Positions 32,789 through 39,137 of a stretch of DNA of 41,993 nt are shown here, piece by piece. The notes under the pieces are model-generated. The model had not been told where the DNA came from. It searched no databases and saw nothing but the letters and a program-made list of their open reading frames with translations. Source of the DNA: an uncultured bacterium. GTDB taxonomy: Bacteria; Bacillota; Clostridia; Oscillospirales; Oscillospiraceae. Where the stretch lies: contig CANASS010000015.1 of the NCBI GenBank assembly GCA_947364395.1, forward strand, positions 1-41,993, read 5' to 3'. Within the stretch, counting starts at the first letter, position 1, and each line of letters begins with the position of its first letter. Made by a program: the position numbers and the translations under genes.

Positions 32789-33556
32789 TCACAGTTTTGT
32801 ATGTTCCGCCGGACTCAGCCGTTTGTAAAAGTCCAGCGTGCGGAAGCCCCGCTCCAGCCGGGTCATGAGATAGGCCTCCGACGCGTTGGACAGCTTTTTC
32901 AGCCCTTCCCCATCCAGCCGGAAGGCCAGCAGCCGCTTTCGAGGGCCCCAGACGATGTGCCGCAGGGCGGCCAGCGCCGCCGTTGTCAGCGGCATAGACA
33001 CCCCCTCCGGCAGCTTGTCCCGGCAGGCGGCACAGTGGACCATCCCCTCCCCCAGGTGAATGGCGGGGTCCTGGGGCTCAGGCCGGGCGCACACGCCGCA
33101 CTGATCCAACTGGGGCTCGTACCCCGCCAGGGATATGGACCGCCACTCAAACGCGGTCTTCACCTGCATCAGGGGCGGGTTCAGCTTGTCCAGGGCGTGG
33201 AGGCAGTTCAGTGTCATCGTCAGCAGGCCCGGCTCCGGCCGGTCCTCCTCCGCCAGCGCCTCGGTTACCTCCGCGAAATAGCTGGCCAGGGCCACCTTCT
33301 CCAAGTCCCCCCGCAGGCCGTCAAACAGCCGCTCCGAGGCGGTCTCCTTCACCGACCACAGCCCGTTAAACTCATACAGGGTAAACTCCGCCCAGGCCAG
33401 CAGCTGGCAGGCGGCGGCGATGGGACTTCCCTTTTTCCGGCACCCCCGGGCGGACACGGTGAGCTTGCCCTCCTTTTCTGTGAGCAGGGTGAGTATTTTA
33501 TCCGATTCCTTGTAGTTCACCTCGCGCAGGACGAGGGCATTGGTGGTCAGGTGCAT
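32789..33556 (-). CDS. recO: DNA repair protein RecO
   Basis: 255 aa. It has an N-terminal OB fold (about 1-80, with ALVLREVNYKESDKILTLLT) that binds SSB and DNA, and a helical domain with a C4 zinc site at Cys153, Cys156, Cys175 and Cys178. It loads RecA at gaps with RecR. It lies downstream of yqzL, the standard era-yqzL-recO order in Firmicutes, and upstream of mutS2. Confidence 0.95.
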   Translation of the reverse strand: MHLTTNALVLREVNYKESDKILTLLTEKEGKLTVSARGCRKKGSPIAAACQLLAWAEFTLYEFNGLWSVKETASERLFDGLRGDLEKVALASYFAEVTEALAEEDRPEPGLLTMTLNCLHALDKLNPPLMQVKTAFEWRSISLAGYEPQLDQCGVCARPEPQDPAIHLGEGMVHCAACRDKLPEGVSMPLTTAALAALRHIVWGPRKRLLAFRLDGEGLKKLSNASEAYLMTRLERGFRTLDFYKRLSPAEHTKL

Positions 33557-33602
33557 AAAACCGCTCCTATGTACGCCCCGGCGGCAGCCGGGACGCGTCG
33601 AT

Positions 33603-33794
33603 TCAATAGAGGTTGCCGGGATTTCCCGGCACGCCGCCCACCGGCGGATAGGGCGGGCCGACCGGCGGGCCGGGCAGCCTCTGCCCCAGCTCCACCTCCG
33701 GCCCCAGGGAGGCCGGGCCCTCCTCGTCCCGGCTCATGAGCCAGGCCTCCGGCATTCCGGTGGTCCAAAACAGCTCCCAAAACCGTGTGTCCAT
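33603..33794 (-). CDS. YqzL-like small protein
   Basis: 63 aa. The N-terminal half (DTRFWELFWTTGMPEAWL then MSRDEE) fits the YqzL family, a short protein encoded between era and recO in Firmicutes, of unknown function. B. subtilis YqzL is about 47 aa; this one has an extra Pro/Gly-rich tail (PGPPVGPPYPPVGGVPGNPG). The ATG at 33794 is preferred because AGGAGGG lies 6 nt upstream; the ATG two codons earlier has no space for a ribosome site. A hairpin borders the ribosome site. Confidence 0.7.
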   Translation of the reverse strand: MDTRFWELFWTTGMPEAWLMSRDEEGPASLGPEVELGQRLPGPPVGPPYPPVGGVPGNPGNLY

Positions 33795-33804
33795 TGCCAT
33801 CCCT

Positions 33805-33831
33805 CCTGTCCATGCCGTTAGCATGGACAGG
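33805..33831 (-). promoter_or_regulatory. Hairpin abutting the yqzL ribosome site
   Basis: A perfect 11-bp stem, CCTGTCCATGC with GCATGGACAGG around a 5-nt loop. On the minus strand the 3' arm ends in ACAGG, the first bases of the ACAGGAGGG ribosome site, so folding would limit access to it. There is no T-run, so a terminator is unlikely. Confidence 0.5.
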
Positions 33832-33846
33832 GCGGCGTCGATTATG

Positions 33847-34530
33847 TCAGGGAAATTTTGTGTCCCTGCTTTGCTCCGCCTCAGCCATGGCGGCGGCGCT
33901 CCAGCGTATCAGACGGTCAAAGACGCACTCCAGCGGCTCGTCCGCAGGCAACAGGCTGTACGCCAAAACCTCCCTCTCATCCCCGCCCAGCAAGGGCAGA
34001 AGGTCCCTTTTGGCCCGCACATTCTCCCCGGTTCGCAGCTCATGCAAAGCCCGGAGGGTGAAAAACGCCCCCTTGTGGGCCTCCTTTAAAAATTCGGGCC
34101 AGCTCTCCCTGCCGGCGTACAGGTAGGTATGGACGGCGGCGTGGTACAGTCCCGACGCGCCGATGGCGGCGGCCTCCGCCAGATCGGCCCTGCCTATGGG
34201 AGGCAGCAGCGTCCCCAGCGCCCCGTGGTATCCCCTCACATCCCGGGCCAGCTGGCACAGGTCGTATTTCGGCCAGCACTTCAGCTCCACCGCCCCGCAC
34301 AGAAAGCCGCAGGCTTTCTCTCCCTCCGGCATTTCGCGCACGGCGGCCCGGTAGGCGTCCAAATCGGCCAGCTCCACCCGGTCCAGCACCGTTACCATGT
34401 CGATGTCGCTGTCTTCATTTGCCTCGCCCCGGCCATAGCTGCCCTGTAAGCCCAGAAACAGCAGCCGGGCTCCAAACTCATTCACCAGCTTTTCGGTGAA
34501 CCCGTTCATCCATACTTCAATTTCAACCAT
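33847..34530 (-). CDS. Nucleotidyltransferase-domain protein
   Basis: 227 aa. The N-terminal minimal nucleotidyltransferase domain has GSYGRGEANEDSDID (30-44), i.e. the GS motif and the metal-binding Asp42/Asp44 pair. The C-terminal half is helical (GLYHAAVHTYLYAGRE, FFTLRALHELRTGENVRAK) and looks like the HEPN-like or helical partner domain of MNT-type proteins, though no RxxxxH motif is plain. Related proteins include aminoglycoside-type transferases and MNT antitoxins that AMPylate HEPN toxins; the target here is unknown. The ATG has GGAGG upstream and is 3 nt after era, so it is translationally coupled to it. Confidence 0.8.
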   Translation of the reverse strand: MVEIEVWMNGFTEKLVNEFGARLLFLGLQGSYGRGEANEDSDIDMVTVLDRVELADLDAYRAAVREMPEGEKACGFLCGAVELKCWPKYDLCQLARDVRGYHGALGTLLPPIGRADLAEAAAIGASGLYHAAVHTYLYAGRESWPEFLKEAHKGAFFTLRALHELRTGENVRAKRDLLPLLGGDEREVLAYSLLPADEPLECVFDRLIRWSAAAMAEAEQSRDTKFP

Positions 34531-34533
34531 GAC

Positions 34534-35427
34534 TCAGTCCTCCGTGTAGCCAAAGTTCTGAATGGCCGCCGGGTTGTCCCGCCAGTTCTCCTTCACCTTC
34601 ACCCAGGTCTCCAGATACACCTTGGCACCCATGAAAGACTCCATGTCCTGCCGGGCCTGGGTGCTGATCTTTTTCAGCATCCCCCCGCCCTTGCCGATGA
34701 TAATGCCCTTGTGGGAGGCCTTTTCACAGTATATGGTCACGTGGCAGTCGATGATGTCGTTGTCCCGCTGGGAGAATTTCGTTACCTCCACCGCCGTGCC
34801 GTGGGGAATCTCCTGGTCCAGCTCCCGCAGCAGCTTCTCCCGGACGATCTCCGCCATGATCTGCCGCTCCGGCTGGTCGGTGACCGCTCCGTCAGGGAAG
34901 AGCTGAGGCCCCTCGGGCAGCCAGCCCCCCAGCACCTCCATCAGCTCGTCCACCCCCTCGCCGGTCTTGGCCGAGATGGGCACCACCGCGTCCCAGTCAT
35001 GGGCCTCGCCGTACACCGCCATCACCGACAGCAGCTTCTCCTTCTCCACCGTGTCGATCTTGTTGATGACCAGGGCCGCGGGAGCGCCCAGGGCCTTGAT
35101 GCGGGAGATCAGCTCCTCCTCCGGCTTGCCGATATGGTCCACCGGCTCCACCAGCAGCATCACCCCGTCCACGTCCGCCACGCTCTGCCGCACCACCTTG
35201 ACCATATAGTCCCCCAGGCGGGTGCGGGCTTTGTGGAGGCCGGGGGTGTCCACAAACACAAATTGGCTGTCCCCCCGGTTGAGGACGGCGCAGATGCGGT
35301 TTCGGGTGGTCTGGGGCTTGGGGGAGACAATGGCCACCTTCTCCCCCGCCAGAGTGTTGGTCAAGGTGGATTTACCCACGTTGGGCCGTCCGCAGATGGT
35401 AATGATGCCGCTTTTCTTAATATTCAT
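34534..35427 (-). CDS. era: GTPase Era
   Basis: 297 aa. Era binds the 3' end of 16S rRNA and helps assemble the 30S subunit. The G motifs are complete: G1 GRPNVGKS (13-20), G3 DTPG (60-63) and G4 NKID (122-125). The C-terminal KH domain includes IIIGKGGGMLKKI. Upstream is the acyltransferase (9 nt gap), which separates it from ybeY, its more usual neighbour. Confidence 0.97.
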   Translation of the reverse strand: MNIKKSGIITICGRPNVGKSTLTNTLAGEKVAIVSPKPQTTRNRICAVLNRGDSQFVFVDTPGLHKARTRLGDYMVKVVRQSVADVDGVMLLVEPVDHIGKPEEELISRIKALGAPAALVINKIDTVEKEKLLSVMAVYGEAHDWDAVVPISAKTGEGVDELMEVLGGWLPEGPQLFPDGAVTDQPERQIMAEIVREKLLRELDQEIPHGTAVEVTKFSQRDNDIIDCHVTIYCEKASHKGIIIGKGGGMLKKISTQARQDMESFMGAKVYLETWVKVKENWRDNPAAIQNFGYTED

Positions 35428-35436
35428 AGGTGATCC

Positions 35437-36492
35437 TCAACTTTCTTGAGCGTTTTTTGTTTTTTGAGGCGCCAGCCGCACCAGCGCTTCCGCCGCCCAG
35501 TCCACAGGCTGGGCCAGCAGCTGTGAACACAGCACAGTCACGGGCACCACAACGGGCATGGCAAACAGCCGGTGGTGGGCCTCCGGCACCGCCTGGGCCA
35601 GCACCGGATAGACGGTCTGGTCGGCGATGTACGACACCAGATACATGGGCAGGGCCAGCTTGGCCGTCCGGGCCACCCACCAGCCCACCGGGCGGGGGAC
35701 CCGCTCCCCTTTGGCCCGGCGCAGCAGCGAGAACAGGCACACCGACTCCAAGGTAAGCGCAAGACTCCCCCACTGGTCCTCCGGCAGCCAGACATACGCC
35801 CCGCCCCCGGCGGTTCGGTAGCCCTTCAGCCCCACCAGACAGGCCAGCCCCACCAGACAGGCCAGCAGCTTCCAGCCCTTGAGCCGCAGGGGGTGCTCCC
35901 GCAGCCACGCCCCCAGGGCGTAGTAGGTCAGGGGATAGACGCCCACCCACCAGACGGGCAGAAGCTCCCGGTACTGATTCACCGCGCCCGGCAGGGCCGT
36001 CAACCCCACCAGGGTGAGGGTCAGCGCCCCCTTGCCCCCGCTCTCCAGCGTGTGCCACGCCGCGTTGAAAAAGGGGCTGAGCAGAAACAGACCGATGTAC
36101 ATCTCGATATACCAGCCGTAGGGCGCGGCGGCATAGACGGTGAACTGCCGCACGATTCCCCACAGGGTGAACCGCTCTCCCGCCCAGACCACACGGTAGG
36201 CCAGACACGCCGCCCCCGCCAGCACATAGACGCACAGCACCGGCAAAAGCTTGCGGTAATATCCTTTGGACCATCTGCGCCCAACACAAGTATACCCCGT
36301 CAGCAGCAAAAACAGGGGTACGCAGGTCATGCACAGCATACGGACCATACAGGCCGCCAGCATGGTCTTGCCCGCGACCGGCGTATCGTAGAATCCGTTG
36401 TTCAGAAAGAAATGGACGCTGAGGGTGAGCACGCCCGCCGCCGCCCGGACCAGATCCAGGCCGAAATCCCGCTGTCTTATCTGCGTTTCCAT
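35437..36492 (-). CDS. Acyltransferase 3 family membrane protein
   Basis: 351 aa with about ten membrane helices. The N-terminus (RQRDFGLDLVRAAAGVLTLS then VHFFL) holds the His (about residue 27) that is essential in acyltransferase 3 proteins, and RWSKGYYRKLLPVL and YGWYIEMYIGLFLLSPFFN are typical of the group. Members O-acylate surface sugars, peptidoglycan or exported compounds; the substrate cannot be told. The ATG at 36492 has only a weak GAAGTGAG ribosome site but lies 5 nt after ybeY, so coupled translation is likely. Frames further upstream overlap ybeY and are not used. Confidence 0.85.
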   Translation of the reverse strand: METQIRQRDFGLDLVRAAAGVLTLSVHFFLNNGFYDTPVAGKTMLAACMVRMLCMTCVPLFLLLTGYTCVGRRWSKGYYRKLLPVLCVYVLAGAACLAYRVVWAGERFTLWGIVRQFTVYAAAPYGWYIEMYIGLFLLSPFFNAAWHTLESGGKGALTLTLVGLTALPGAVNQYRELLPVWWVGVYPLTYYALGAWLREHPLRLKGWKLLACLVGLACLVGLKGYRTAGGGAYVWLPEDQWGSLALTLESVCLFSLLRRAKGERVPRPVGWWVARTAKLALPMYLVSYIADQTVYPVLAQAVPEAHHRLFAMPVVVPVTVLCSQLLAQPVDWAAEALVRLAPQKTKNAQES

Positions 36493-36497
36493 GGTTC

Positions 36498-36992
36498 TCA
36501 CTTCTCTCTGGGCAGGCCCAGGCCGTCCATGACGGCCTCCTCCCGCCCCCGCATCTGCGTTTTCATGGGCCCCTCGTCCAGATGGTCGTAGCCCAGCAGG
36601 TGGAGCACCGAGTGGACCGCCAGATAGGCCAGCTCCCGGCGGTCGGAGTGCCCGTACTCCTCGGCCTGGGCCCGGGCCCGCTCCAGAGACAGGCACATGT
36701 CCCCCAGAGGCACCAGCCCCGTGGCCGGGTCGGCGTCCTCCAAAGAGGGCTTGTCCCCTGGGGTCAGGTCAAACATGGGGAAGGACAGCACGTCGGTGGG
36801 GGCATCCATCTCCCGCATGTCCAGATTCACCCGGCGGATGCCCGCGTCGTCGGTGACCAGCACATTCACCTCGCAGGGCGTCTCCACCCCCTCCGCCTCC
36901 AGGGCTGCGCCGATCACCCCGCGCAGGAAGCTGCACAGGCTGTCGTCCACCCCGGGCACATCCGCTGAAATGATTATTTCATGCTCTGGCAT
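36498..36992 (-). CDS. ybeY: Endoribonuclease YbeY
   Basis: 164 aa metalloprotein needed for 16S rRNA 3'-end maturation and ribosome quality control. The zinc motif HxxxHxxGxDH reads HSVLHLLGYDH (His127, His131, His137). RREMDAPTDVLSFP-type sequence (here LDMREMDAPTDVLSFPMF) is also diagnostic. The ATG has AAAGGAGGA upstream. In most Firmicutes phoH stands immediately upstream; here the two are separated by the 1.1-kb inverted-repeat cassette. Confidence 0.96.
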   Translation of the reverse strand: MPEHEIIISADVPGVDDSLCSFLRGVIGAALEAEGVETPCEVNVLVTDDAGIRRVNLDMREMDAPTDVLSFPMFDLTPGDKPSLEDADPATGLVPLGDMCLSLERARAQAEEYGHSDRRELAYLAVHSVLHLLGYDHLDEGPMKTQMRGREEAVMDGLGLPREK

Positions 36993-37020
36993 GGAAATCC
37001 TCCTTTCTGTGGCCGCTGGG

Positions 37021-37241
37021 CCTCCGGCGGCCTACTTTCTGCTCGTGCAGAAAGTAGGCAAAGACACGCTTAGGGGGCAATCCGCCGGTTCGACTTCGAG
37101 CGCAAAGATCGCGCTCTCGCTCACAGGCGGCTTTCCCCCTAAGAACCCCCTGTTTACGCGAGAGCTCTATACGGGAAGTGGGCATAAACCCTTCCGGCGC
37201 ACGCGGCCTTCGACCCGTATCACCCTACTTTGTGCTGCCGC
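37021..37241 (+). repeat. Inverted repeat, left copy (two conserved hairpins)
   Basis: About 221 bp, matching the complement of 37906-38122 along its whole length. It begins CCTCCGGCGG. Next comes hairpin I, a perfect 12-bp stem CCTACTTTCTGC / GCAGAAAGTAGG with a TCGT loop (37031-37058). Hairpin II is CTTAGGGGG (37069-37077) with CCCCCTAAG (37135-37143), inner CCGCC/GGCGG, and a terminal GAGCGC/GCGCTC stem. The outer third ends in a CCGGCGCAC..CCGTATC..TTTGTGCTGCCGC block. Weaker similarity goes on to about 37290 (CCGCGCCTCAG). With the right copy it brackets the XRE/60-aa cassette. No gene is called in 36993-37319; a small reading frame across it (minus strand) has a counterpart in the right copy. 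Confidence 0.8.
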
Positions 37242-37319
37242 CCGCAGACGCGGCGCCACCCGCAGGCAGGGTCCACGACACCGCGCCTCAGCTTATGCAC
37301 CCCCTGCCCAGGCGCCCTC

Positions 37320-37538
37320 TCACCGATTGACCGCCCGCTTCTCCGTCCGACCCATGAGCCAGTCCACAGACACGTCGTAAAAGTCGGCTATTTGAAGCAG
37401 ACTTTTATAATTTGGCAAATGCCCATCGGCTTCCAATCGCTGGTAATGGCGGTAATTAAAATTGAGTGTACCAGCCGCTTCCTCCTGGGTCAAGCCTTTT
37501 TCACTTCGCAATATTTTTAGCCGTTCATTAAAAATCAT
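37320..37538 (-). CDS. Small XRE family transcriptional regulator
   Basis: 72 aa, essentially one Cro/C1-type helix-turn-helix domain: FNERLKILRSEKGLTQEEAA then LNFNYRHYQRLEADGHLPN, HTH about 16-36, followed by ADFYDVSVDWLMGRTE. This is the usual size for a stand-alone repressor of a small module. GC is lower than in the housekeeping genes. It is transcribed divergently from the 60-aa gene, and the region between holds a consensus promoter and inverted operator sites, so it likely controls both. The ATG at 37538 has GGAAGTG upstream. Confidence 0.88.
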   Translation of the reverse strand: MIFNERLKILRSEKGLTQEEAAGTLNFNYRHYQRLEADGHLPNYKSLLQIADFYDVSVDWLMGRTEKRAVNR

Positions 37539-37553
37539 TTTTACACTTCCCGC

Positions 37554-37582
37554 TTGACACGTACACAAATGCCGTGTATAAT
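37554..37582 (+). promoter_or_regulatory. Consensus promoter of the 60-aa gene
   Basis: TTGACA (37554-37559), 17-nt spacer, TATAAT (37577-37582): a perfect match to the sigma-A consensus, the strongest promoter in the window. Such a promoter normally needs a repressor to hold it. Confidence 0.85.
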
Positions 37583-37606
37583 AACACGTACAAAAGAGTA
37601 CGTGTT
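37583..37606. promoter_or_regulatory. Likely XRE operator
   Basis: A perfect inverted repeat with 9-bp arms, AACACGTAC (37583-37591) and GTACGTGTT (37598-37606), separated by 6 bp and placed directly after the -10 box. Related half-sites, ACACGTAC at 37558 and CCGTGT at 37572, flank the -35 and -10 boxes, so several repressor dimers could bind. Confidence 0.65.
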
Positions 37607-37620
37607 AAGGAGTAATTGCC

Positions 37621-37803
37621 ATGAACAAAGATATTCCAATTATCGTAGAAACACTGTACCGTTATTATGTGACGCAGCCTGATCCACATTTTTGGCCGGA
37701 TTACTTAAAAAAGGAACCTGTCCAAGGCCATGGGCTCTGGTCATTCTACCAAGGTTTATGTCTTGGGATGCAGCTGACCGACGCCTGCCTGGAAAAACTC
37801 TAG
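37621..37803 (+). CDS. Unknown 60-aa protein in the XRE cassette
   Basis: 60 aa, not recognised. It is soluble, aromatic-rich and partly helical (IVETLYRYYVTQPDPHFWPD, GLWSFYQGLCLGMQLTDACL). The ATG has AAGGAG 8 nt upstream and is driven by a perfect consensus promoter with an operator overlapping the transcription start. Divergent pairing with a small XRE repressor recalls toxin-antitoxin or phage-like control modules, but nothing in the protein identifies it as a toxin. Its GC is below the local average. Confidence 0.65.
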   Translation: MNKDIPIIVETLYRYYVTQPDPHFWPDYLKKEPVQGHGLWSFYQGLCLGMQLTDACLEKL

Positions 37804-37905
37804 GGTTCGTCCCGTCCAAGGGGCCGGACCAAGGAGCACAAGCCGAAAGGTCCGGCACTCAGGCGCGGACGGTGGGCCCTAGCTGTTTTCAGTGTCCAGA
37901 CACAA

Positions 37906-38122
37906 GCGGCAGCACAAATAGGGGGGATACGGATCGAAAGCCCTGTGCGCCGGGAGGTCACTGTCCGGCCATCGGATCGGGCGTCCCTCGTAAAGGGGGT
38001 TCTTAGGGGGAAGCCCGCCTGTGGACGCGGCCCGCCCTTGGGGCCGTGTTCACCCGGCGGGATGCCCCCTAAGCGTCCTTTTGGTTACTTTTCCCACGTG
38101 GGAAAAGTAACCCGCCGGAGGC
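37906..38122 (-). repeat. Inverted repeat, right copy (two conserved hairpins)
   Basis: About 217 bp, the inverted counterpart of 37021-37241. Hairpin I is a perfect 30-bp palindrome (38083-38112; arms GGTTACTTTTCCCAC and its complement). Hairpin II is CTTAGGGGG (38002-38010) with CCCCCTAAG (38065-38073), inner GCCCGCC/GGCGGG, and a terminal GCGGCCC/GGGCCGT stem. The arms differ in sequence from the left copy but stay paired, which points to selection on structure. The block GCGGCAGCACAAATAG..ATACGGATCGAAAG..GCGCCGG matches the inner end of the left copy. Weaker similarity reaches about 37855. It begins 8 nt beyond the phoH stop and may also end that transcript. 37804-37905 holds no gene. Confidence 0.8.
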
Positions 38123-38129
38123 GGTCCTT

Positions 38130-39101
38130 CTACCGCCGCTTAGAAGAGCGGCGCTTTTCATCCTCCTCATAGGCCTTGATGATGCGCTGGACGATGACGT
38201 GGCGCACCACGTCCGCCCCGGTGAGCTGGCAGATGGAGATATCCTCCACCCCTTTGAGCACTCGCATGGCCTCTTTAAGGCCGGACACCTTGTCCACCGG
38301 CAGGTCGATCTGGGTGGCGTCGCCGGTGATGACGATTTTGGAGCCGAACCCCAGCCGGGTGAGGAACATCTTCATCTGTTCCCGGCTGGTGTTCTGGGCC
38401 TCGTCCAGGATGATGAACGAGTCGTCCAGCGTCCGGCCCCGCATATAGGCCAGGGGGGCCACCTCGATGTTCCCCCGCTCCAGATACTTTTGATAGGTCT
38501 CCGCCCCCAGCATGTCGAACAGCGCGTCATAGAGCGGGCGCAGGTAGGGGTCCACTTTGGACTGCAAGTCCCCGGGCAGGAAGCCCAGCCGTTCCCCGGC
38601 CTCCACGGCGGGGCGGGTCAGAATGATGCGGTTGATCTGTTTCTCCCGGAAAGCGGCCACCGCCGCCGCCACCGCCAGGTAGGTTTTGCCCGTTCCCGCG
38701 GGGCCCACGCCGATGGTAACGGTGCTGTTTTTGATGGCGTCCACGTACTTCTGCTGACCGATGGTCTTGGCCTTGATGGGCTTGCCCTTGGCGGTGACGC
38801 ACACCACGTCCCCCGCCAGCTGGGCAATCTTGCCCTCGTTGCCAGAGCGGACCAGCTCGATGATATAGCGCACGTTCTGCTGCCCGATGGCCTCCCCCTT
38901 GGCGGACAGGGTAAGCAGGCCCTGAATGGCTTTCACCGCCAGCATGACGTTTTCTCCCTCGCCGGAAATTTTCAGGTTGGACTCCCGGTTCACCACCGAC
39001 ACGTCCAGCTCCTGTTCGATGAGGCGGATGTTCTCATCGAACAGGCCAAACAGGTTGACGGCCTCCTCCATCCGCTCAATGCTGATGCTCTGCTCTGTCA
39101 T
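38130..39101 (-). CDS. phoH: PhoH-like ATPase
   Basis: 323 aa. An N-terminal KH-like region (about 25-70) is followed by the PhoH ATPase domain: Walker A GVGPAGTGKTYLA (131-143), RPAVEAGERLGFLPGD, Walker B FIILDEAQNTS (229-239) and TGDATQIDLP. It is a predicted RNA-associated ATPase/helicase linked with YbeY and rRNA processing; its cellular role is not settled. It follows yqfD (36 nt gap), the conserved yqfC-yqfD-phoH order, and is cut off from ybeY by the cassette. Confidence 0.95.
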   Translation of the reverse strand: MTEQSISIERMEEAVNLFGLFDENIRLIEQELDVSVVNRESNLKISGEGENVMLAVKAIQGLLTLSAKGEAIGQQNVRYIIELVRSGNEGKIAQLAGDVVCVTAKGKPIKAKTIGQQKYVDAIKNSTVTIGVGPAGTGKTYLAVAAAVAAFREKQINRIILTRPAVEAGERLGFLPGDLQSKVDPYLRPLYDALFDMLGAETYQKYLERGNIEVAPLAYMRGRTLDDSFIILDEAQNTSREQMKMFLTRLGFGSKIVITGDATQIDLPVDKVSGLKEAMRVLKGVEDISICQLTGADVVRHVIVQRIIKAYEEDEKRRSSKRR

Positions 39102-39137
39102 TGGTGCACTCCTTCACACGGTCCTCAGCCGTTGTTT

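Noticed and set aside
36979..37185. 68-codon minus-strand frame in the left inverted repeat, as a gene
   Set aside because: It follows the repeat structure and overlaps the ybeY start; I describe it as a property of the repeat, not as a CDS.
37021..38122. Composite transposon or integron cassette
   Set aside because: No transposase or integrase, no attC-like site and no clear target duplication; only the inverted repeats are supported.
37945..38172. 75-codon plus-strand frame in the right inverted repeat, as a gene
   Set aside because: Same reason; it also runs into the 3' end of phoH on the other strand.
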